From: Pseudomonadota bacterium
Lineage (GTDB): Bacteria; Myxococcota_A; UBA796; SXON01
Assembly: GCA_030684355.1 (NCBI GenBank)
Contig: JAUXTN010000067.1
Location: forward strand, 1 to 64,000
DNA: 64,000 bases
Reading direction: 5' to 3'
A model generated the notes under the pieces. It ran no database searches, was not told the DNA's origin, and saw only the letters and a program-made list of their open reading frames with translations. The position numbers and the translations under genes are program-made. Position 1 is the first letter of the stretch. The number at the start of each line of letters is the position of its first letter. Shown here piece by piece: positions 8,056 to 17,431 of this stretch.

Positions 8056-8855
8056 ATCCGGCGGACTTCACTACGTGCGCCTATTGCCCGCGCTTGTGCC
8101 GGCACGTGTGCCCCGTCGCCGTCGCGACCGGCATGGAGTCGGCCACCGCCGCGGCGATGATGACGGTCCCGTTGCTTGCTGACCGCGGCGTCCTGGCCCC
8201 GGCGGATGCGCTTGCCGGTACCTCGCTGTGCCTCGGATGCGGAGCCTGTACCTTGCACTGCAAGGTCCAGGTTCCCGTTGCCGAGCGGCTGTCCGCCTGG
8301 CGGGCACCGCGCCTCGCCCCGCCGCGGCCGGAGCCGCTCCAGGAAATCGGGCCGGAGCCGACGGTGTGTGTGCTCACCTCTGCGGAGGACTGGTCGGTCC
8401 GCTGGGCTGAGTCCGAGGGAGTCGCGGTTACCTCCTTGCGAACCGGCGACAGCCTGGGGCACGCCGCGTGGCGCCTCGGAGACCTCACGGTGATCGGAGC
8501 CGTGGCGGCCCACCTGAACGGGCGCACGGTCATCACCGGCTCGGGCGCCGTCGAAGAGGTGGCGAAGGCGGCCGGCCTCCCGGTACGTCGACTGCCGGCC
8601 CCGGTCGCCGGGACGATCTTCTCCTCGTGCCACGGGGGGCCACGTCCGGGTCCCGGTCAGCTCGCATGTTGTGGCCGACGGGAGGGCTTCCCGGAGCGGG
8701 AGCCCGCGGCGGCGCGGATGGTGGCCGAAGAGAACGTTCGCCTGCTGGGCGGCGCACTCGCGAGCTGCGCCGATGAAGAGTGTGCCCGCTGGCTCCGCGC
8801 CCACGGCGGCCGGCTCGTCGGACCTACCGATCCTCCCGGGAGCCCCCATGTCTGA
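8052..8855 (+). CDS. Fe-S protein, GlcF/HdrB-like electron-transfer partner
   Basis: A 267-residue protein with two 4Fe-4S binding patterns: C9, C12, C16, C20 (CxxCxxxCxxxCP) and C60, C63, C66, C70 (CxxCxxCxxxC). A reduced C-terminal half has SSCHGG, a CCG-like core (ACCGRREGF) and ASCADEEC, which resemble the CCG domains of GlcF, GlpC and HdrB. At 267 residues it is shorter than GlcF (about 400), so one CCG unit appears lost or divergent. The ATG overlaps the FAD-oxidase stop and its end overlaps the lipid-kinase start by 8 nt. It probably accepts electrons from the flavoprotein and passes them to the quinone pool or a soluble carrier; this is inferred. Confidence 0.75.
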   Translation: MNPADFTTCAYCPRLCRHVCPVAVATGMESATAAAMMTVPLLADRGVLAPADALAGTSLCLGCGACTLHCKVQVPVAERLSAWRAPRLAPPRPEPLQEIGPEPTVCVLTSAEDWSVRWAESEGVAVTSLRTGDSLGHAAWRLGDLTVIGAVAAHLNGRTVITGSGAVEEVAKAAGLPVRRLPAPVAGTIFSSCHGGPRPGPGQLACCGRREGFPEREPAAARMVAEENVRLLGGALASCADEECARWLRAHGGRLVGPTDPPGSPHV

Positions 8856-9846
8856 CGCGTCGACCTCGCCCGACACCGCCGGCGCCCAGAACCGGGGCGA
8901 GCGCCTGATCGTGATCGCCAACCCGCGCGCCGGGGGCGGGCGGGCGGGCGCCAACCGCGAGGCGATCGAGCGGGCGGCGAGCCGTGCATTCGCCCAGGTC
9001 GAGGTCCGTTGGACCGAGGGGCCGGGCCACGCGTCCGAACTTGCGCGCAAGGCCGCCGGCGAGGCGGACATCGTCGCGGCGCTCGGCGGCGACGGCACGT
9101 GCAGCGAGGTCGTCAACGGGCTGGTGCCGGCCGGTGTGCCCGTAAATCCAAAGGTCGTCTTCACGGTGATCCCCTTCGGTACCGGCGGCGACCTCGTGCG
9201 AAGCCTGGAGCTGCCCCGGCCCGTCGAGCGGGCGTTCTGGCTGGCGGGCACGGGGATGACCCTGCCCCTGGACGTCGGGCTGATCGCATGGGATGACGGG
9301 ACCAAGCGGAGCTTCGTCAATGTCGCGGGCATCGGGGCCAATGCCGACGTGTGCCGGCGCGCCAACGCGTCGAACAAGCGGTTTGGGGGCACACTCACCT
9401 TCCTCGGCGCGGTGCTCGGCGCGCTCCGCGAGTTCGACGCCCGGAGGGTGGCCTGGTCCTGGGAGGGCCCGGATGGCGCGGGCGAGGCCGAGCTGGAGAC
9501 CTTCGCTGCCTTCTGCGGGAACGGGCACTATTGCGGCGCGGGGATGTGGATCGGGAAAGGCGGCTCCATGGCGGACGGCGTGTTCGAGCTGACGATCGTC
9601 CCGCAGTTCCCGCTCATGAAGGCGCTGCGGCTCCTCCCGCAGGTCTACAACGGCCGCCTGGGCGACCACCACGAGGTGCGCCGCATCCGGGTGACCTCGG
9701 TCCGGGTCGGCTCGGAGATCCCGCTCGAGGGGGACGGTGAGCCCCTTGCAGCCGCACCGGCCCGCATCTCGGTCGTTCCGCGCGCCCTGCAGATGCGGGG
9801 TGGCTGGCTCAACCCGCCGCGCGGCGGCGCATCCTCCGCGCGCTGA
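8848..9846 (+). CDS. Diacylglycerol/lipid kinase family protein (DAGK catalytic domain)
   Basis: A 332-residue member of the DagK/YegS/sphingosine-kinase family. IANPRAGGGR opens the nucleotide-binding domain, GGDGT (80-84) is the catalytic loop, and PFGTGGDLVRSL corresponds to the family's FGTgND-type motif. The C-terminal beta-sandwich includes GMWIGKGGSMADGVFELTIV. The family phosphorylates diacylglycerol or related lipids with ATP. The start ATG lies within the last 8 nt of the Fe-S gene, so the three genes form one operon. The pairing of a lipid kinase with an AGPS-like protein suggests a phospholipid role, but the exact lipid is not shown. Confidence 0.85.
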   Translation: MSDASTSPDTAGAQNRGERLIVIANPRAGGGRAGANREAIERAASRAFAQVEVRWTEGPGHASELARKAAGEADIVAALGGDGTCSEVVNGLVPAGVPVNPKVVFTVIPFGTGGDLVRSLELPRPVERAFWLAGTGMTLPLDVGLIAWDDGTKRSFVNVAGIGANADVCRRANASNKRFGGTLTFLGAVLGALREFDARRVAWSWEGPDGAGEAELETFAAFCGNGHYCGAGMWIGKGGSMADGVFELTIVPQFPLMKALRLLPQVYNGRLGDHHEVRRIRVTSVRVGSEIPLEGDGEPLAAAPARISVVPRALQMRGGWLNPPRGGASSAR

Positions 9847-10252
9847 GGCTCCGCTCGTCGCCCATGCAGACACCCTGCCCGAGGCGCCTCTGGACGGGCT
9901 CTACCCCGGTGCTCGCGCTTCCCGTGGTTCATGGCGGGGGATGAGGCGCGATCACATGCACGTCAACGCGATTGCCGCCTCAGGGCGGGCACGGCGTCGA
10001 GACGTGGCGCGCGGGTCTGGAGAATAAGGGGCTTTGTCGTTTATCTGGAAAGTGAAAAAAACAGGTTTAGAAGTTGCCGACTTTAGGGTCTTCCGGCTAT
10101 TTGACCGTTGCCGGGAAGGGAAGTCCTCTCTGACCTTTCCGGGGCCGCGACGCGGGGAGTGCTCGATGGCCCGACCACAGAAGCTGAAGAGTGCCGATCT
10201 TCGAGATTCTCAACACAATTACTAGTTCTCACCCCCGAGAAAGGAGTTCTCC
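9847..10252. other. Intergenic region with AT-rich island upstream of the HU gene
   Basis: This 406 bp gap has no supportable gene. Its first half is ordinary GC-rich DNA. From about 10022 to 10105 it becomes strikingly AT-rich for this genome (runs such as GTGAAAAAAACAGG and TTTAGAAG), which marks a strong promoter zone. A hairpin CCGGC/GCCGG spans about 10093-10114. The 63-codon open frame at 10034-10225 has no homology I can recognise and poor codon usage, so it is left out. Confidence 0.6.
10074..10103 (+). promoter_or_regulatory. Candidate promoter for the HU gene
   Basis: TTGCCG (10074-10079), an 18 bp spacer and TATTTG (10098-10103) lie within the AT-rich island. A transcript starting near 10110 would carry a 140 nt leader before the HU start. 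Alternatives such as TTGACC at 10101 exist, so the exact elements are uncertain. Confidence 0.3.
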
Positions 10253-10531
10253 GTGAACAAGGCAGACCTTACCGAGCAGCTCTCCGTCAAGGCAGGCATC
10301 CCCAAGATCCGTGCCGCCCTGTACGTGAACATCATCATGGACACCGTCCAGGACGCCCTCACCAAGGGCGAAAAGGTGACCATCTCCGACTTCGGCACGT
10401 TCACCGTGTCCCAGCGCCGCCAGTTCAAGGGCCACAACCCGAAGAACGGCGCTGAGATCCAGGTGCCGTCCCGGCGGATCCCGGTCTTCCGCGCGGGCAA
10501 GGGCCTCAAGGAAGCGCTGAACACCAACTAG
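10253..10531 (+). CDS. hup: HU-family histone-like DNA-binding protein
   Basis: A 92-residue HU/IHF-family protein, the usual length. It bends and compacts DNA as a dimer. The N-terminal helices (NKADLTEQLSVKAGIPK), the GEKVTISDFGTF dimerisation strand and the DNA-binding arm FKGHNPKNGAEIQVPSRR followed by PVFRAGKGLKEALN are all canonical. The start is a GTG with a strong AAAGGAG at 10240-10246, 6 nt upstream. It stands alone between an AT-rich promoter island and an intrinsic terminator, as expected for a highly expressed monocistronic gene. Confidence 0.97.
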   Translation: MNKADLTEQLSVKAGIPKIRAALYVNIIMDTVQDALTKGEKVTISDFGTFTVSQRRQFKGHNPKNGAEIQVPSRRIPVFRAGKGLKEALNTN

Positions 10532-10544
10532 GACGCGTTTCTGC

Positions 10545-10588
10545 GTGGCCCCCGCTTCGGTCAATCCGGGGCGGGGGTCGTCGCGTTT
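10545..10588 (+). terminator. Intrinsic terminator of the HU gene
   Basis: GGCCCCCGC (10547-10555) pairs with GCGGGGGTC (10571-10579) with one G-U, flanked by CG pairs, and TCGCGTTTT follows. It ends 16 to 57 nt after the HU stop. Confidence 0.7.
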
Positions 10589-10646
10589 TCGGAGCCAGGG
10601 CGCGGTAGCCTGCATCACGCCGATCGCTGCGCGTCTCCGCGCGGGG

Positions 10647-10675
10647 TTGACGTGCGCGTGGCTTCCGGATCAGAT
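10647..10675 (+). promoter_or_regulatory. Candidate promoter for ribA
   Basis: TTGACG (10647-10652) is followed after 17 bp by TCAGAT (10670-10675). The -35 is good and the -10 is weak. A start near 10682 would give a leader of about 105 nt before ribA. Confidence 0.35.
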
Positions 10676-10787
10676 TGCGTCCCCATGGCCGGAGGAGCTC
10701 CGGCACGGCACATCTCGTGGCCATCGGTGCGCTGCACCGAGAAGGGTGAAACCCCACGGGGCTGCCTCCGGCAGTCCAGGAGGCGCA
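10674..10787 (+). promoter_or_regulatory. Highly structured ribA leader (possible riboswitch-like element)
   Basis: The leader holds several nested hairpins: CATGGCC/GGCCATC enclosing CCGGAG-GAG-CTCCGG, then CGGTGC-GCT-GCACCG, then CTGCC-TCC-GGCAG. Between the last two is AGGGTGAAACCCC, which resembles a conserved FMN-riboswitch segment, and CAGTCCAGGAGG resembles its 3' end. The CGGCGGT core of the FMN aptamer is not visible, so it does not fit that class as I know it. ATTGCG (10674-10679) can pair with CGCAAT (10784-10789), which contains the start codon, though this needs a transcript starting slightly upstream of my promoter call. Confidence 0.4.
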
Positions 10788-11420
10788 ATGGACCTGGCAG
10801 CACGTCATTCTCCACGGATCGGTCCAGTGGAGGCACCCAAGGTCCGCTTCGCCGCGGAGGCCCGCCTCCCGAGCCGTTACGGCGATTTCCGGGTGCTCGC
10901 CTTCGAGTGCGAGACGGACGGCCACGACTACGGCGTGGTCGCGCGCGGCGAGCTCGACGGCGCCGAGGACGTCCCCGTGCGCTTGCACTCCGAGTGCTTC
11001 ACGGGCGACGTGATGGGGAGCTGGAAGTGCGACTGTCGTGACCAGCTCGAAGCGTCGCTCGCCTACGTCGGCGCGGCAGAGCGCGGCGCGGTCCTCTACC
11101 TGCCGCAAGAGGGCCGTGGCATCGGGCTCGCCAACAAGATCCGCGCCTACGCCCTGCAAGATGCGGGGATGGACACCGTGGAGGCGAACCTCGCGCTCGG
11201 CTTCCCTGACGACCTGCGGCGGTACGACATCGCCGCTGAGGTGCTGCGCCAGATCGGCATCCGCTCGGTGCGCCTCCTGACGAACAACCCGAGCAAGATG
11301 GTCGGGCTGCGCCGCGCGGGGATCCCCGTCTCCGGGCACATCGCGCTCCGGACTACGCCGAACCCGCACAACCACGCCTACCTGACGACGAAGCGGGAGA
11401 AGAGCGGCCACCTCCTGTAG
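10788..11420 (+). CDS. ribA: GTP cyclohydrolase II
   Basis: A 210-residue stand-alone RibA, close to the 196 residues of the E. coli enzyme. It opens GTP to 2,5-diamino-6-ribosylamino-pyrimidinone phosphate, the first step of riboflavin synthesis. Zinc ligands C70, C81 and C83 lie in HSECFTGDV and KCDC; the substrate-binding PQEGRGIGL (106-114) and LTNNPSK are present. There is no fused RibB domain and no other rib gene nearby. AGGAGG at 10778-10783 sits only 4 nt before the ATG and inside the structured leader, which suggests control at ribosome access. Confidence 0.95.
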   Translation: MDLAARHSPRIGPVEAPKVRFAAEARLPSRYGDFRVLAFECETDGHDYGVVARGELDGAEDVPVRLHSECFTGDVMGSWKCDCRDQLEASLAYVGAAERGAVLYLPQEGRGIGLANKIRAYALQDAGMDTVEANLALGFPDDLRRYDIAAEVLRQIGIRSVRLLTNNPSKMVGLRRAGIPVSGHIALRTTPNPHNHAYLTTKREKSGHLL

Positions 11421-11571
11421 GGCTGGCCCATGGCTCCATCGCGCGGTCGGCGGGGGCAACCCCTCCGTCCTCGCCGAGGCGCGAGCGCAGCGTCGCGGGG
11501 AGGGTCGCGGGGAGGAGCGTCGGTCCGCGCTTCCGATCTTCGAACCTCCTGTTGCCGACCTCCATGATTCG

Positions 11572-11601
11572 TTGACATCAACGTGGAGCCCCGGGTACCC
11601 T
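11572..11601 (+). promoter_or_regulatory. Promoter candidate with -35 inside a palindrome
   Basis: TTGACA (11572-11577) matches the consensus fully; after 18 bp comes TACCCT (11596-11601), the TAnnnT form that is common in GC-rich genomes. The -35 lies in the 14 nt palindrome CGTTGA-CA-TCAACG (11570-11583), which could be a repressor site. Transcripts would reach the surface-protein gene at 11669. Confidence 0.5.
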
Positions 11602-11668
11602 GCGCCGGTGCCGCTTCTCCCCTCGAGGCGGCCCCAGTTCTCGTTCGCGACGCTCACCCGGAGTCGGA

Positions 11669-13840
<2,172 letters not shown>

Positions 13841-13990
13841 CGGGAGATGGCGCGTCGCATCGGGGTCCCGGTGCGGCGCGCCTGCCGCGGTCGGAGCGGG
13901 GCACCGGCGCCCCACCCCACACCACGATCCGCTTGTGAAGCGGATCACGCGCCCGGCACGCACCCTGCACTGAACCCGGAGGGAGGTAGC

Positions 13991-14404
13991 ATGAGGCTCC
14001 GCCGCGGACAGAGCACCGTCGAGTTCGCGATCATGATCCCCGTGATCTTCGCGGCGCTCTTCCTGATCGTGGAGCTGGCGTTCTTCTTCGGGAGCACGCA
14101 CTACGTGAACTACGCCGCGTTCACCGCCGCGCGCGCCCAGCAGGTCGGCGAGAGCGCGACCGACGCCGCCGGACTCCTGCTGGACGGGAACGTCACGCGC
14201 CAGGCGACAGTGAGCGCGAACACCGGCAGCGGCTCCGTGACGGTCGAGATGCCCTGGGAGATGGACCTGCCGTTCACGTCCGGCTTCGCCTCGTTCGACT
14301 ACGACGTGACCGTGGTCGCAGGGCCGGAAGAGGCCCAGTACGAGGGGCGCACGGGGAGCCGGAGCACGCGGTACGGCGACAACCAGTGCGGGTCGGGCTG
14401 CTGA
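13991..14404 (+). CDS. TadE-like pilus-assembly/pseudopilin protein
   Basis: A 137-residue protein with the TadE pattern: a short basic N-terminus, GQSTVEFAIMIPVIFAALFL with the conserved Glu, and a single hydrophobic helix of about 22 residues followed by a periplasmic domain. TadE proteins are minor pseudopilins of Flp/Tad type IVc systems. GGAGG 4-8 nt upstream supports ATG 13991. The stop overlaps the next start (TGATG). The Cys-Gly-Ser-Gly-Cys end is unusual. No Tad ATPase or prepilin peptidase is in the window. Confidence 0.78.
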   Translation: MRLRRGQSTVEFAIMIPVIFAALFLIVELAFFFGSTHYVNYAAFTAARAQQVGESATDAAGLLLDGNVTRQATVSANTGSGSVTVEMPWEMDLPFTSGFASFDYDVTVVAGPEEAQYEGRTGSRSTRYGDNQCGSGC

Positions 14405-15516
14405 TGCGCACGCTCGCTCCGTCCCGGCGCGCCCGGAGTGGCCAGGCGGCCGTGCTCATCGCCTTGTCCATCTTCGCCATGCTGCTGCTCCTCGCGATGG
14501 CCACGAACGTCGGCGTCGTCGTGAACGACAAGATCCGCATGCAGACGACGGCGGACGCCGCGACCTACGCCGCCGCCTACTCGGAGGCCGCGTCGCTCAA
14601 CGAGCTGGTCGACCTCAACAAGGGCATCGTCGACGCCGTGAACCAGTGCCGGCAGGTCATGCAGACCGGGCTCGTGGCCGGCATGTGGCCGGAGACCGTG
14701 CCCTGTGGGTGCCAGCCGAACAGCATCGCCGCCGAGACCGCGATCAGCGTCTGCAAGGTCAACATCGACGTCGCCATCGGCCGGTTCGTCGCGCGCGCGC
14801 CCTACAACCGCACCGTCGGCACCGCGCTCGATGCGGGCGAGGCCACCGCGAACGCCAACTTCGCGAACAGCCGGGTGAGCTTCTTCAGCGACATCTTCGG
14901 CTCCCCGACGTTTCCGGGCACCTACATGCTCCAGGGCGGCTTCAACATCGGGCCCCCGGTGATCTTCCCGTCGATCGCCGACTTCCGCCAGGTGAGCGAC
15001 ACCGCCATGAACTACATGGTCCTGGCCACCTGCGGCTCGCCGCCGACCTGCGTGCCGACGCCCATGCTCGGCCGCACCACCTACATGAAGACGTGGTTCT
15101 ACAAGGAGTCCCGGGACCCCGACGTGTGGGTCGCCGGGCGGGTCAGCGGCACGCCGGAGAAGCAGTTCCTCGACACGGCGTACCGCAGCGGCGGCAGCGA
15201 CGGCGGCTTCTTCGGCGCCTCCTCCACCGGCGGGGACGACGAGATCTACGCCTACGCGGTGGCCAAGCCCTACGACGGCTCGGTCGGCCCGAGCGAGCTC
15301 AACGGCATCCAGCAGAACAGCAACATGGTCGGCCCGCTCGGCGTCTACATCTCCCGCGGCACGACCTACCCCAAGCTCTCCATGTACGACGAGTACCGGG
15401 CGCGGCTCGCGGGCGCGAACGAGAACCTGGAGGGCACGCTCACCCCGGACGAGCTCATCCGGCTCGACGGGTACCGGAACGGCAAGATGTGGGACATGGA
15501 CAAGTTCAAGCACTGA
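14404..15516 (+). CDS. TadG-like (Tad domain) protein
   Basis: A 370-residue protein. Residues about 11-60 match the putative Flp-pilus TadE/G-like domain: SGQAAVLIALSIFAMLLLLAM, then NDKIRMQTTADAATYAAA. The remaining 300 residues are probably extracytoplasmic, rich in Gly, Thr and Asn, with scattered Cys (for example CGSPPTC). It starts at the ATG overlapping the tadE-like stop and is followed by another TadE-like gene with the same overlap, so the three genes are co-translated. Related proteins anchor Tad pili or serve as secreted adhesins; the exact role is unknown. Confidence 0.72.
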   Translation: MRTLAPSRRARSGQAAVLIALSIFAMLLLLAMATNVGVVVNDKIRMQTTADAATYAAAYSEAASLNELVDLNKGIVDAVNQCRQVMQTGLVAGMWPETVPCGCQPNSIAAETAISVCKVNIDVAIGRFVARAPYNRTVGTALDAGEATANANFANSRVSFFSDIFGSPTFPGTYMLQGGFNIGPPVIFPSIADFRQVSDTAMNYMVLATCGSPPTCVPTPMLGRTTYMKTWFYKESRDPDVWVAGRVSGTPEKQFLDTAYRSGGSDGGFFGASSTGGDDEIYAYAVAKPYDGSVGPSELNGIQQNSNMVGPLGVYISRGTTYPKLSMYDEYRARLAGANENLEGTLTPDELIRLDGYRNGKMWDMDKFKH

Positions 15517-15875
15517 TGCGCACCCGCCCCGCCATCCCCCGCCTTCGCCGCCGCCTCGGCCAGTCCGCCGTCGAGACGATGCTGTTGATGCCGCTGCTCG
15601 TGCTGGTCGTGATCGCGATGTACTACCTGTGGAGCATCGCGTGGGCCTCGCAGAACGCGCACCTGCGCGCCCGCGAGTACGCCCTCCACGGGGACACCTA
15701 CCTGGGCGGCCGCGGCAACAACGAGAGCGGCAGCGCGCCGTTCTCCGGCACGAACTACGAGCGCGCCGACAGCACCAGCTTCCACTTCTCCGGCAAGAGC
15801 TCCGACCGTTCGCTCCCCGGCGTGGGTGCCCGCGGCGAGGACATCGACGTCGAGGTCGTCATCACCAGCGACTAG
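15516..15875 (+). CDS. Second TadE-like protein
   Basis: A 119-residue protein starting at an ATG that overlaps the previous stop (TGATG). It has the basic N-terminus RTRPAIPRLRRRLGQ, then SAVETMLLMPLLVLVVIAMYYLW with the conserved Glu, and a short periplasmic domain. It is a pseudopilin-like protein in the same three-gene unit as the two upstream Tad-like genes. Its stop converges on rsmE, overlapping its 3' end by 4 nt. Confidence 0.75.
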   Translation: MRTRPAIPRLRRRLGQSAVETMLLMPLLVLVVIAMYYLWSIAWASQNAHLRAREYALHGDTYLGGRGNNESGSAPFSGTNYERADSTSFHFSGKSSDRSLPGVGARGEDIDVEVVITSD

Positions 15876-16576
15876 CCGTTCCAGAGCCGCGCGAGCGCCG
15901 CGCCCACCGCGCTCGGCGTCCGCAGCACGAACGGCCCCAGCCCGAGCGGAGCGAAGCCCGCGTCCGTGAGCGCCGCAGCCTCCTCCGGCGACCATCCCCC
16001 CTCGGGACCGATGGCGACCGCGACCCCCCGTCCGGTGTCCTCGGAGCCCCCTCCGACGGGCCCGGGGGGCGTCCCGGGCAGCGCTCCCCAGCGAGCCCCC
16101 ACCGGTGGCAAGGACGCGTCGGCGAGGGCCTCCACGAGGCTCCACGGGCCGTCCACGGCGGGGAGGTCGGCCCGACCGCACTGGGTCACGGCGGACTGGA
16201 CGACGCGGAGGAGGCGATCGCTGCGCGGCGCGCCGGGCGGGCTGTAGCGCGCACGGACGAGCACGAAGCGAGTGGCGCCGCCTTCGGTGCCCAGGGTGAG
16301 GGCCTCTTCGAGCAGCGCCGGCTTCGGGAGGCCGAGGAGCACGACGCGGACCGGGGGAGGGGAGGCGACGAGGCGCTCGACGATGGTGAAGCACGCCTGC
16401 CCGTCGGCGTCCACGCTCTCGAGGACCCCGATGGCGGCCGCCGAGCGCCCGTCCACGAGCCGCACCCGCTCGCCGGGCCGGGCCCGGATCACGTGGAGCA
16501 GGTGATGGCTCTCCCGTGCCGCGGCGACGCACCGCTCGCCGACGGCGGGCACGCTCGGCACGAGGAGGCGCCTCAA
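15872..16576 (-). CDS. rsmE: 16S rRNA m3U1498 methyltransferase RsmE
   Basis: A 234-residue SPOUT-family methyltransferase, the normal length. The N-terminal PUA-like part begins RRLLVPSV, then RLVDG. The knot region contains LGLPKPALLEEALTLGTEGG, a Gln-x-x-x-Gln-like VVQSAVTQCGR, and IGPEGGWSPEE. The final motif is LRTPSA instead of the usual LRtETA. The most sensible start is a TTG at 16576 that overlaps the prmA stop (TTGA) and gives the MRRLLVPS beginning expected of the family. It modifies U1498 of 16S rRNA. Last gene of a minus-strand unit with the VKOR-DsbA fusion and prmA. Confidence 0.88.
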   Translation of the reverse strand: MRRLLVPSVPAVGERCVAAARESHHLLHVIRARPGERVRLVDGRSAAAIGVLESVDADGQACFTIVERLVASPPPVRVVLLGLPKPALLEEALTLGTEGGATRFVLVRARYSPPGAPRSDRLLRVVQSAVTQCGRADLPAVDGPWSLVEALADASLPPVGARWGALPGTPPGPVGGGSEDTGRGVAVAIGPEGGWSPEEAAALTDAGFAPLGLGPFVLRTPSAVGAALARLWNG

Positions 16577-17430
16577 GGGCCGCCGTACCAGAGGGAGACC
16601 CAGCCCTCTTCGGTCGTGTCGTCGAGCACCGGGCGGGACGCGAAGGCCGCGCGCACGGTGTCGGCGCGGTCCGCGAGGATCCCGGCCAGCGCGATGGGGC
16701 CCGCGGAGACGCGGAGCAGGTCCGGCGCGAGCGCGACGAGCACCTCGGCGAAGAGGTTGGCGACGACGAGGTCGTAGCGCCCCTCCACGTCCGCGATGGG
16801 CGTGGTGTCGAACGCCACGTCGAGGCCGTTCTGCCGGGCGGCGGCGAGCGCGGCGACCACGGCGTCCGGATCGATGTCGGTGCCGCGCGCGACCATCCCG
16901 AGCTTGGCGCCGGCCAGCGCCAGGATGCCGGAGCCGCAGCCCACGTCGAGGAGCGTGCCGCCGGGGCGGGCGAAGCGGTCCACCGCGCGGAGGCAGGCCC
17001 GGGTCGTCGGGTGCTCCCCGGTGCCGAAGGCGTTGCCGGGCTCGATGATGAGCGCGCCGGGCAAGTCGTGCCAGGGCGCGGCCACCACGAGGCGCTCGGA
17101 GATCGTGACAGGCTGGAAGTTCCGCTTCCAGTCCTCCGCCCAGTCCTCCTCCGCCTGCTCGGCCCACTCGGGATCCTCGGCGGCCCAGCCGGCGAGCGCG
17201 CCAGCCACGGCGTCCTCCGTGGGGCGGGCGTCGAACCAGGCACGCAGCCGCACCTTCTTGGGCGCGCGCGGCATCGGGCCGGTGTCCCACGGCTGGCGGA
17301 ACTTCGGGGTGACGCCGGCCGGGAGGTCCTCCTGGAGGCCCGTGGCGCCGAGCCCCAGGAGGGCACGGCCGACTGGGGCCACGGCGGGGCGCGGCAGGGT
17401 CACCGCGTAGGCAAACCACACGCGCGGCAC
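16573..17430 (-). CDS. prmA: Ribosomal protein L11 methyltransferase PrmA
   Basis: A 285-residue class I methyltransferase. The N-terminal domain ends near the conserved EDWAEDWKRNFQP, followed by LIIEPGNAFGTGEHPTTRACL, the SAM motif LLDVGCGSGILALAGAKLG, and DLVVANLFAEVLVALAPDL. These match PrmA, which trimethylates ribosomal protein L11. The start is GTG 17430, 1 nt after the stop of the upstream gene, and gives PRVWFAYAVTLP, a sensible start of the domain. It overlaps rsmE by 4 nt; prmA-rsmE pairing is common in bacteria. Confidence 0.93.
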   Translation of the reverse strand: MPRVWFAYAVTLPRPAVAPVGRALLGLGATGLQEDLPAGVTPKFRQPWDTGPMPRAPKKVRLRAWFDARPTEDAVAGALAGWAAEDPEWAEQAEEDWAEDWKRNFQPVTISERLVVAAPWHDLPGALIIEPGNAFGTGEHPTTRACLRAVDRFARPGGTLLDVGCGSGILALAGAKLGMVARGTDIDPDAVVAALAAARQNGLDVAFDTTPIADVEGRYDLVVANLFAEVLVALAPDLLRVSAGPIALAGILADRADTVRAAFASRPVLDDTTEEGWVSLWYGGP

Positions 17431-17431
17431 G

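Noticed and set aside
10034..10225. A 63-codon open frame in the AT-rich island before HU
   Set aside because: It has no ribosome-binding site, rare codon usage and no similarity. The region is better explained as a promoter and leader.
10741..10787. A bona fide FMN riboswitch before ribA
   Set aside because: Only two short pieces resemble it and the middle of the aptamer is missing. Reported as a structured leader instead.
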